From Marinicella sp. (GTDB lineage: Bacteria; Pseudomonadota; Gammaproteobacteria; Xanthomonadales; Marinicellaceae): a stretch of DNA of 38,057 nt. Made by a program: the position numbers and the translations under genes. Of this stretch, positions 32,352 through 38,057 are shown piece after piece. Numbering within the stretch: the stretch's first letter is position 1; each line of letters opens with the position of its first letter. Under the pieces are notes generated by a model. The model saw nothing but the letters and a program-made list of their open reading frames with translations, was not told the DNA's origin and searched no databases. Location of the stretch: assembly GCA_028284365.1 (NCBI GenBank), contig JANQRW010000053.1:1-38057 (forward strand). The letters run 5' to 3'.

Positions 32352-32934
32352 ATTGCTGACTCCAGTTAATGTAGCCTATGATGGTAAGAATTACATATAA
32401 CACAAACATGGCTGCGGTTAAAAAAAGTTCTTTATGCGTAAAAATATATACCGATGTTATGTTAATCACCAGCCAGTAATGCCAGTTTTGTAGTACTTTA
32501 TGTGCCACCATTGCGGTTGCGAGGACTGCAAAACAGGTGGTGAAAGCATCCAGGTAGGGCATGGATGCACCCAAATGCTGCATACCATAGCCTAGTACTG
32601 GAACCAGTAAACCAGTCAGCAGGATTAAGATGCTGTGTTTTTGCAATGACCAACTGATGATTTGGCGTGGCTGATTGTGTCTGCCTTGGCGCCATTGATA
32701 CCAGCCATAGATAGCCATGACTAAATAGTAAATATTGAGTAAAGATTCTGATAACAATGATACCTTGTGAAACAAATAAATGTAGATGGCGGTGCTGATA
32801 AATGCAAACAGCCAACACCATATGTTTTCACGGATTGCTAAAACCAGATAGGCAATCGCGGTTACCACTGCCAGTACTTCAAGTGGTTGTTGTGCTTGCC
32901 AGGCTGTAACGATTTGTTGCCAGATGTCAGCCAT
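32317..32934 (-). CDS. pnuT: PnuC-family transporter, probably thiamine (PnuT)
   Basis: 205 residues with seven or so membrane segments, the PnuC size. Marks: LEVLAVVTAIAYLVLAIREN, then WCWLFAFISTAIYIYLFHKV, LSESLLNIYYLVMAIYGWYQ and WRQG, which are the PnuC signature. PnuC proteins carry vitamins by facilitated diffusion with trapping by phosphorylation: nicotinamide riboside for PnuC, thiamine for PnuT, riboflavin for PnuX. The TPP riboswitch upstream and the kinase downstream assign this one to thiamine. Its start shares a base with the preceding stop (TAATG), so translation is coupled. The C-terminal residues overlap the kinase start. Confidence 0.88.
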   Translation of the reverse strand: MADIWQQIVTAWQAQQPLEVLAVVTAIAYLVLAIRENIWCWLFAFISTAIYIYLFHKVSLLSESLLNIYYLVMAIYGWYQWRQGRHNQPRQIISWSLQKHSILILLTGLLVPVLGYGMQHLGASMPYLDAFTTCFAVLATAMVAHKVLQNWHYWLVINITSVYIFTHKELFLTAAMFVLYVILTIIGYINWSQQYAKQNRLVQQA

Positions 32935-33188
32935 TAGCTTTCAGGTGCTAAATCACCGTTCAAGACTTTCATCACAAATGCAGCTTTTGGTGTATTTTTG
33001 TGGGTACGTTGCATTTCAATGTTAAGAATTTCTAACACTGTGGCATATTCACCGTACACTTGGGTGCTCATGGTGTTACCAATAACTTTTAACTCTTCAT
33101 AACTTTTTAAACGATCAATGAAGTCTTGGATCGGTGGGATGTAGTTTTGGTCTAAAGGATACAATGAGATTTCTACGGATACTTTCAT
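32934..33188 (-). CDS. YkoF/MTH1187-like thiamine-binding protein
   Basis: 84 residues, one ferredoxin-like domain: MKVSVEISLYPLDQNYIPPI, QDFIDRLKSYEELKV, then GNTMSTQVYGEYATVLEILN and IEM. The opening V-S-V-E-I-S-L-Y-P-L and the MSTQVYGEY stretch match the thiamine-binding YkoF and MTH1187 groups, which bind the hydroxymethylpyrimidine or thiamine. YkoF is a double domain; here there is one, so a dimer or tetramer is expected. There is no signal peptide, so it is cytosolic and could hold thiamine after uptake. It follows the TonB receptor by about 150 bases and is joined to pnuT by a TAATG overlap. Confidence 0.82.
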   Translation of the reverse strand: MKVSVEISLYPLDQNYIPPIQDFIDRLKSYEELKVIGNTMSTQVYGEYATVLEILNIEMQRTHKNTPKAAFVMKVLNGDLAPES

Positions 33189-33273
33189 GACTTTACTTCT
33201 GTTAAATGTGTTTTTATGGTGAGGTAAGCTAACACAGGTGCGTGAAATTTACACATACTGATCAATCAACCGT

Positions 33274-33304
33274 CCTGATTCTACGGTCAAGCCCTAGAAT
33301 CAGG
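33274..33304. other. Hairpin between the receptor and the YkoF-like gene
   Basis: A perfect 10-bp stem, CCTGATTCTA (33274-33283) and TAGAATCAGG (33295-33304), with an 11-base loop. There is no T tract on the minus strand, so it is more likely a processing or stabilising hairpin that lets the receptor and transporter messages be made in different amounts. Confidence 0.55.
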
Positions 33305-33336
33305 GTGAAAAACCAATGGTTTTACCGAAAATAGCA

Positions 33337-35424
33337 TCAAAACATGAAGTGAGCAGTGATGCCAAAATGTTGTGGATCGCCTAAGTGTTTGTATAAAATG
33401 TCTTCAAAATTAGGCGGCTCTAAACCAAAAAAGAATCCTCTGACCGCGTATTCCTCATCAGTGACATTGCGACCCCAGAGATAAACGGACCAATTGTCAG
33501 CCTGATATCCCAGTTTTAAATTAAGCAGATTTTTACTGGCAGCGATTTGATCATGTGAATCAGAAAAGTAAAATTCGTCGCTACCATTCAAGTCGGCGCG
33601 GGCAAACCAGCCAGTATCACCTTGATAGGTCATGCCGATGTTATAAGTATAATCTGGTGCGTGTGCTTGTTCTCGACCAGTCAGATCAACTTCGGTGGTG
33701 ACGTAATCTGAGAATGTGGCATCCAACAGGCCAATGGCGCCATGGATAGACCAGTTGCGATTGATTTGATACAGCCAGTCCATTTCTAAGCCGAGGTTCT
33801 CACCTTCAGCAGCATTGCCGGTAAAAAACACAAAAGTCAGAGGGTCGGTGGGATCTTCTTGAACTGAAGTGCTGACTTGCATGTCACGACGTTCTGAATA
33901 GAAAGCACTGACATTCAGGTTCAACCGATGGTCTAATAAAAAGGCTTTCATACCTACCTCAAAATTAACCAAATATTCAGGGTCGTAGGCTCGTCTGGAT
34001 TCTGGTAAGGAAATACTTAAGTTGAAGCCACCGGCTTTATAACCTCGCGAGAGAGTTGCGTATATGTTTTGTTGATCATTCAGGCGATGATTCAATGAAA
34101 TTTGTCCTCCCCACATATTATCCGTTGGAGATAAGTTTAAGCCATTGCTGTCTTTGTAGTCACTGCTTCGTTGTTCAAAGCGTAAACCTGTGGTTAGTAC
34201 AGTTTGTTCACTCAAATGAGTGTCTAATTGTCCAAAAATGGCCCAGTTTCTGGCGCTGAATTTGCTGTCAATTTGTCGGAACACTTCATCGTTGAAGAAC
34301 TCATCAATTTGGTTGTCTTCGTCTAAATCTGAAAAGTACACACCTAATAGCCAGTCAGTTGATTCACTGAAAATACGTGCACCTGGCTTAGATAACAATC
34401 TGAATTCCTGGGTCAAATTGGTGCGATCACGGTCATTGTTAGAAGTGAAATCATAAGGTGCAAACTCACCCCAATAAGTATCATTTCCCCAGTCACCATC
34501 AAAGAAATACTGGATGTCGGAGTCGGTGTGGCTGGTGATGCTTATGAAATCAAAATTATTGGCGCCACTATATTGGTGTTTCATACTGAAACCAACTGAA
34601 CGTTGGTCATCAATTCCCAGGTCATCTGAATGGGTAGTGAAGGTGTTTTCAGGATTCCACTTGTCAAAGCCATTGTTGATGTCAACCAATAACAAGTTCA
34701 GGTTTATTTGCCAATCATCACTGACATCGAACCTGAACTTGGCTCGACTCATCAATTCATCTTTACCATCGGTGTCATCGCGATTGAAAAAGTCGTTATA
34801 GCGAAAGCCATCGCTGTTGTATTGGTGTGCTGCAAAACGATAGGCAGCGCGTTCAGAATCGCCAATGGCGCCAGTGGCACTGAATCCGGCAGCATAAGTA
34901 CCGTTATCAGCGACAGTGGTTTCTAGGCGATATGCCTGATCAAAACTGGGGTCTTGGCTGCGTACATAAATCAATCCGGCCAGCGCATTGGCACCGTAGC
35001 GCGTGCCTTGAGGTCCGCGAAGTACTTCAATTTGTTGTAAATCAAATAAGGTTGCTGCGCCGCCGATAGCAGTGAAGTCCATATCATCGATGATGAAGCC
35101 CACCGATGGATTGGGGGCTCCTTCATATTGTGAGCGTTCGCCGATGCCTCGGATTTGAAAATAACGAGGGCGGCTGGTTGAACCAGCCCAATTGATGTTT
35201 GGCACCAGTCCCATCACATCTTCAAAGTGCTGAATGCCGGCTTGGGAAAGGGTTTCATCATCTAAAACCGTTAAGCTGGTGGCAATTTCTCGGGTGGTGG
35301 TGTCTTCCCTTAAGTCAGCTGAAACCGTCAGATCGTCAAGCTGTTCGGCATCGGTGTTGTTTTGTGCCAACAGATTGTTGGAAGTGGCCATTAAGCAGGC
35401 CGCGTAAATAGATTTTTTTAACAT
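33337..35424 (-). CDS. TonB-dependent outer-membrane receptor, thiamine uptake
   Basis: 695 residues from ATG 35424 (signal peptide MLKKSIYAACLMATSNNLLA); a TTG start 12 bases upstream is less likely. The plug domain is about 30-150: EIATSLTVLDDETLSQAGIQ, then FEDVMGLVPNINWAGSTSRP, RYFQIRGIGER, and QQIEVLRGPQGTRYGANALA. The 22-strand barrel follows (LTQEFRLLSKPGA, AGGFNLSISLPE, ending YKHLGDPQHFGITAHFMF with a terminal Phe). No clear TonB box can be stated. The ligand is inferred from the TPP riboswitch directly upstream and the thiamine transporter and kinase downstream; such receptors (omr1-type) are known in TPP-regulated operons of other phyla. The receptor could bring thiamine or a precursor across the outer membrane. 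Confidence 0.93.
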   Translation of the reverse strand: MLKKSIYAACLMATSNNLLAQNNTDAEQLDDLTVSADLREDTTTREIATSLTVLDDETLSQAGIQHFEDVMGLVPNINWAGSTSRPRYFQIRGIGERSQYEGAPNPSVGFIIDDMDFTAIGGAATLFDLQQIEVLRGPQGTRYGANALAGLIYVRSQDPSFDQAYRLETTVADNGTYAAGFSATGAIGDSERAAYRFAAHQYNSDGFRYNDFFNRDDTDGKDELMSRAKFRFDVSDDWQINLNLLLVDINNGFDKWNPENTFTTHSDDLGIDDQRSVGFSMKHQYSGANNFDFISITSHTDSDIQYFFDGDWGNDTYWGEFAPYDFTSNNDRDRTNLTQEFRLLSKPGARIFSESTDWLLGVYFSDLDEDNQIDEFFNDEVFRQIDSKFSARNWAIFGQLDTHLSEQTVLTTGLRFEQRSSDYKDSNGLNLSPTDNMWGGQISLNHRLNDQQNIYATLSRGYKAGGFNLSISLPESRRAYDPEYLVNFEVGMKAFLLDHRLNLNVSAFYSERRDMQVSTSVQEDPTDPLTFVFFTGNAAEGENLGLEMDWLYQINRNWSIHGAIGLLDATFSDYVTTEVDLTGREQAHAPDYTYNIGMTYQGDTGWFARADLNGSDEFYFSDSHDQIAASKNLLNLKLGYQADNWSVYLWGRNVTDEEYAVRGFFFGLEPPNFEDILYKHLGDPQHFGITAHFMF

Positions 35425-35425
35425 A

Positions 35426-35452
35426 GGATCTCTCAAAAAATTATCAGAGACC
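35426..35452 (-). promoter_or_regulatory. Expression-platform hairpin occluding the receptor's ribosome site
   Basis: TCTCT (35429-35433) pairs with AGAGA (35446-35450), extended by GG (35426-35427) with CC (35451-35452). On the minus strand this hides the GAGAGA ribosome site five bases before ATG 35424. It fits translational shut-off by the TPP riboswitch when TPP is bound. Confidence 0.6.
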
Positions 35453-35473
35453 CGGTTCAGGCGAGTTGGTTTG

Positions 35474-35567
35474 TGTACCCATTCCTACGCCGGTATTAAC
35501 CGGATCAGGTTCAAAGGGTTTGTCATTTGACATCTCAGGCTGATCATTCAGCCACCCCTCGGATGTA
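35474..35567 (-). promoter_or_regulatory. TPP (THI-element) riboswitch
   Basis: Read on the minus strand: GAGGGGTG, then GGCTGAATGATCAGCCTGAG closing with CTGAGA, then ACCCTTTGAACCTGATC, CGGTTAATACCGG, and CGTAGGAATGGGTA. These are the conserved THI-box blocks in order (GGGGTG, CTGAGA, ACCCTTTGAACCTGATC, CGTAGG). P3 is a neat GGCTGA/TCAGCC hairpin and P5 is CCGGT/ACCGG. The receptor start lies about 50 bases downstream. High TPP should lower expression of the whole thiamine-uptake operon. Confidence 0.97.
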
Positions 35568-35573
35568 GCAGAT

Positions 35574-35582
35574 TTTATCACA
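35574..35582 (-). promoter_or_regulatory. Possible extended -10 promoter of the thiamine operon
   Basis: On the minus strand, TGTGATAAAAT gives TGn followed by GATAAA (4/6 to TATAAT). Transcription would begin near 35567, exactly at the riboswitch 5' end. No good -35 box is seen, fitting an extended -10 promoter. Confidence 0.4.
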
Positions 35583-35705
35583 ATGAATGATTTATGTATT
35601 TAAAGTTAAGATATATTATTCTAATTTGCTTTGACCAATAACTTAAACTGGTTATGGAATCTAATTATTTGTAAAATGTTCCACAACTGATCGGATTCAT
35701 CACCC

Positions 35706-37352
35706 ATGCAAATACTCAATAACATCAGGTTTGACAACATCAAGGGCGATGTCTTTGGTGGCCTGACAGCAGCCATTGTTTCGCTACCGTTGGCTTTGGC
35801 TTTTGGGGTGGCCTCAGGTGCTGGCCCGGTGGCTGGTTTGTATGGAGCTGTTTTGGTCGGTTTATTTGCTGCCTTATTTGGTGGCACATCAACGTTGATT
35901 TCTGAACCAACCGGTCCGATGACAGTGGTCATGACAGCTGTGTTAACTTCATTGATTGCGACCAATCCTGATAATGGGTTGGCCATGGCATTTACGGTGG
36001 TGATGATTGCGGGCCTGTTTCAGATCACGCTAGGTTTGTTGAAACTGGGTAAATACATCACGCTGATGCCCTACAGTGTGATTTCAGGTTTTATGTCTGG
36101 TATTGGTGTGATACTCATACTGTTACAGTTGGCACCATTTATGGGCCAGGCGACACCGTCAGGTGGTGTTAGTGCCACTTTATTTGCGCTGCCGGAACTG
36201 TGGCAAAACATCAAGCCTGTCGAAACCATTTTGGGTTGTTTAACTCTGGTTATATTGTTTTTGGTACCCAAAAAATGGGCCAACTTTTTACCTCCACCAT
36301 TATTGGCATTGGTGGTTGGGACATTGGCTTCATTGTGGTTTTTCGGTGACACTGACGTCAGACGGATTGGTGAAATTCCTTTGGGTTTGCCTTCTTTGAT
36401 TATCCCGACGTTCACCCCAGAACAAATAACGTCGATGATTTTAGATGGCATTGTATTAGGAACACTGGGCTGCATTGATGCTTTGTTAACGGCCATGATT
36501 GCTGATAGTTTGACTCGACAAGAACACAAATCTGATAAGGAATTAGTCGGACAAGGGGTTGGGAATCTGATCTCGGGTTTGTTTGGTGGTTTGCCTGGTG
36601 CTGGTGCCACCATGGGCACGGTGGTTAACATCCAAAGTGGGGCTAAGACTGCACTTTCTGGGGTGGTGCGAGCGTTGATTTTATTGGTGGTGATATTTGG
36701 TGCAGCCAAATTAACAGCTAATATTCCTTTGGCCGTGCTGGCAGGTATTGCTATCAAGGTAGGCATCAATATTCTGGACTGGAGTTTTGTAAAACGGGCA
36801 CACAAAGTGAATTGGGAGGCGGCACTGATCATGTATGGTGTTATGCTTCTGACCATTTTTGTCGATTTGATTGTGGCTGTGGGCATTGGTGTGTTCATTG
36901 CCAACATCATCACCATTGAACAGCTCAGTGCCTTACAATCTAAAAATGTTAAATCCATCAGTGATTCTGATGATCGCATCTCTTTGAGCGCTGATGAAAA
37001 AGCTTTGCTTAAAGAGGCAAATGATCAAATTTTGGTGATGTATTTAAGTGGCCCAATGATTTTTGGGGTGTCCAAAGCCATAGCAAGAGAGCATCGAGCG
37101 ATAGAAAACTACCAAAGCGTTTTATTGGATTTAACCGACGTCCCGCACATGGATACCACCGTTTCACTGGCCATTGAAAATGTTATCAAACATGCTGTTG
37201 GACTTAGTAAAGAAGTTTATTTAGTCAAACCAGGTGCACATGCTTTCCAAACTTTAGAAAAATTAGGTGTTTTTGAAATCATACCATTAGATCATGTTAA
37301 AGCTTCCAGAAGAGAAGCCTTACAGCAAGCCAAGGATGACTTGACTATTTAA
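35706..37352 (+). CDS. SulP-family anion transporter with STAS domain
   Basis: 548 residues. The first 20 residues lead into the SulP signature GDVFGGLTAAIVSLPLALAF, followed by GAGPVAGLYGAVLVGLFAAL and TSTLISEPTGPMTVV. About 12-14 membrane segments cover residues 15-420. GLPGAGATMGTVVNIQSGAK matches the second inverted repeat's conserved stretch. The C-terminal STAS domain (about 430-545) carries ILVMYLSGPMIFGVSKAIAR and LLDLTDVPHMDTTVSLAIEN. SulP proteins move sulfate, bicarbonate or other anions across the inner membrane; the ALAF/EPTGPMTV form resembles the BicA-type bicarbonate branch, but substrate is uncertain. The gene is monocistronic and its end overlaps the convergent next gene by eight bases. 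Confidence 0.93.
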   Translation: MQILNNIRFDNIKGDVFGGLTAAIVSLPLALAFGVASGAGPVAGLYGAVLVGLFAALFGGTSTLISEPTGPMTVVMTAVLTSLIATNPDNGLAMAFTVVMIAGLFQITLGLLKLGKYITLMPYSVISGFMSGIGVILILLQLAPFMGQATPSGGVSATLFALPELWQNIKPVETILGCLTLVILFLVPKKWANFLPPPLLALVVGTLASLWFFGDTDVRRIGEIPLGLPSLIIPTFTPEQITSMILDGIVLGTLGCIDALLTAMIADSLTRQEHKSDKELVGQGVGNLISGLFGGLPGAGATMGTVVNIQSGAKTALSGVVRALILLVVIFGAAKLTANIPLAVLAGIAIKVGINILDWSFVKRAHKVNWEAALIMYGVMLLTIFVDLIVAVGIGVFIANIITIEQLSALQSKNVKSISDSDDRISLSADEKALLKEANDQILVMYLSGPMIFGVSKAIAREHRAIENYQSVLLDLTDVPHMDTTVSLAIENVIKHAVGLSKEVYLVKPGAHAFQTLEKLGVFEIIPLDHVKASRREALQQAKDDLTI

Positions 37353-37833
37353 AAATAACCGCACTAACGGCATAAAAAATTGCCATACACCCTGAGAACA
37401 AAGAACTGACCAAGAAACGATGGTTCATGGGTACTTTGTTTTGAATCAGGTAGTTCACTACCACCGAAACAGGCATACCATAGATAAAAGATTGCCAGGC
37501 TGCGCCAAGCACACCCCAAGTGATGGCTTGTTGATTTAACAAATAAATGAAACACATGTGTCTTGCAATCCACAATGGGTTGAAATAAATCACAGTCATT
37601 AAGGTTTTGTACCAGTTACCTTTGATCGGGCTCATGGCCCCGCTTTTGTCTTGAATCCAAGCAAAGAAACTTGGAATTTCAATGGCATAAACAGTGGCAC
37701 CAATCAAGCTCATTCCAACCAAACGCAACCAACTGAATTCCCCCAGGATAATCGCTGCAATGGTATCAAAAACACCAAAGGTCAGGGCGCCTTTGATGCT
37801 TTCAGTCTTGCTCATGATGAATTTAAATGCCAT
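37345..37833 (-). CDS. Small four-helix membrane protein, possibly AlaE-like exporter
   Basis: 162 residues; an in-frame ATG at 37812 would give 155. Four membrane segments are visible: about 12-30 (GALTFGVFDTIAAIILG), 36-54 (LRLVGMSLIGATVYAIEIPS), 86-105 (FNPLWIARHMCFIYLLN) and 140-160 (FSGCMAIFYAVSAVIF), with a less hydrophobic stretch in between. The plan, with D-T-I-A near the first helix, an I-P after the second and a basic interhelical loop, loosely resembles the L-alanine exporter AlaE (about 149 residues, four helices). Sequence identity appears low, so I keep this as a membrane protein of uncertain role. Tail-to-tail overlap of eight bases with the SulP gene. Confidence 0.7.
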   Translation of the reverse strand: MAFKFIMSKTESIKGALTFGVFDTIAAIILGEFSWLRLVGMSLIGATVYAIEIPSFFAWIQDKSGAMSPIKGNWYKTLMTVIYFNPLWIARHMCFIYLLNQQAITWGVLGAAWQSFIYGMPVSVVVNYLIQNKVPMNHRFLVSSLFSGCMAIFYAVSAVIFK

Positions 37834-37882
37834 AAATAATGAGTTTTAAAATATACCAATCATAAGGAATGCTTTTGGGCCT

Positions 37883-37980
37883 TCGGTCTCTGTTCCGGAC
37901 TCGACTCTAACACCTATATCCCTATAGGCGTCGGTCTCCGTTCCAAACTCGACTCTATCTCCTGCATCCTTGCAGTCGTC
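37883..37980. repeat. 48-bp tandem repeat with covarying hairpins
   Basis: Two copies 48 bases apart: TCGGTCTC at 37883 and 37931, ACTCGACTCT at 37899 and 37947. Each copy contains a hairpin at the same place: CCTATA-TCCC-TATAGG (37913-37928) and CTGCA-TCCT-TGCAG (37962-37975). A-T and T-A pairs of the first become G-C and C-G in the second. The block is non-coding, upstream of the small membrane protein gene. Confidence 0.8.
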
Positions 37981-38036
37981 ATTCAAATTTGCGTTGCACT
38001 GAGCTCAGTCGAAGTGTTCCCGACTCATTTGAAAGC

Positions 38037-38056
38037 CACCGCCAAGGATGGCGGTG
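38037..38056. terminator. Strong hairpin at the window edge
   Basis: CACCGCCA (38037-38044) and TGGCGGTG (38049-38056), an 8-bp GC-rich stem with a tetraloop. It looks like a terminator for a gene beyond the window or on the minus strand, but the following bases are not visible. Confidence 0.55.
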
Positions 38057-38057
38057 T

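Noticed and set aside
36071-36979. 302-codon minus-strand frame within the SulP gene
   Set aside because: Antisense shadow of a clear membrane transporter; its Met/Thr/Pro-rich translation is what reverse-read hydrophobic codons give.

Overview
The window reads as chromosome of a marine-type gammaproteobacterium. The rph-rdgB-hemW operon, proteobacterial promoter and terminator styles, TonB-dependent uptake, and large exported proteins ending in or carrying an IFxDGF-type motif fit Marinicella or a neighbour of the Lysobacterales. This placement is an inference from gene content and style, not from a marker phylogeny.

Layout. Positions 1-9,500 hold core and accessory genes: a small exported protein, a voltage-gated cation channel with an unusually acidic pore, an exported metallo-beta-lactamase-fold hydrolase, a GNAT acetyltransferase, a cluster of dispersed TTCGACAGGCTCAG repeats, a Tat-exported PhoX/DUF839 protein, rph-rdgB-hemW, an exported beta-helix protein, a membrane protein and a tiny helical protein. 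Positions 9,671-13,623 hold a branched-chain 2-oxoacid dehydrogenase pair (fused E1 alpha-beta, then E2) with a divergent Lrp/AsnC regulator. Positions 13,740-18,713 hold a 1,342-residue exported PKD/LamG/beta-helix protein and an M23-family protein.

From about 19.2 to 23.2 kb the DNA becomes AT-rich and decayed. It holds a truncated HNH-like gene, two exported or anchored orphan proteins, a MITE-like inverted repeat, a primase resembling those of Bacteroidota mobile elements but broken by two frameshifts at homopolymers, and an Rx4H HEPN-type gene split by one stop codon.

From 23,262 to about 31,430 lies an integrative island in the 3' end of a tRNA-Leu(CAG) gene. The evidence is a tyrosine integrase beside the tRNA, a duplicated att core at both ends (one 1-base indel), and matching integrase arm-type repeats inside both ends. 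All eleven island genes lie on the minus strand: integrase, two small paired proteins, an orphan, AlpA, a winged-helix protein, a conserved orphan, a small-terminase-like DNA-packaging protein, a lipoprotein, an orphan with one membrane segment, and a Fic protein. Integrase + AlpA + lone TerS in about 8.2 kb resembles a phage-inducible chromosomal island (a satellite that borrows a helper phage's capsid). A degenerate 46-bp tandem repeat array and a structured palindromic segment lie between the Fic gene and the next gene, and are candidates for its origin or packaging/regulatory site.

Right of the tRNA, 31.6-35.6 kb is a thiamine-salvage operon on the minus strand: TPP riboswitch, TonB-dependent receptor, YkoF-like thiamine-binding protein, PnuT-type transporter and a thiamine-kinase-like phosphotransferase. 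The window ends with a SulP anion transporter, a small four-helix membrane protein, and a 48-bp tandem repeat whose hairpin stems change in a compensatory way.
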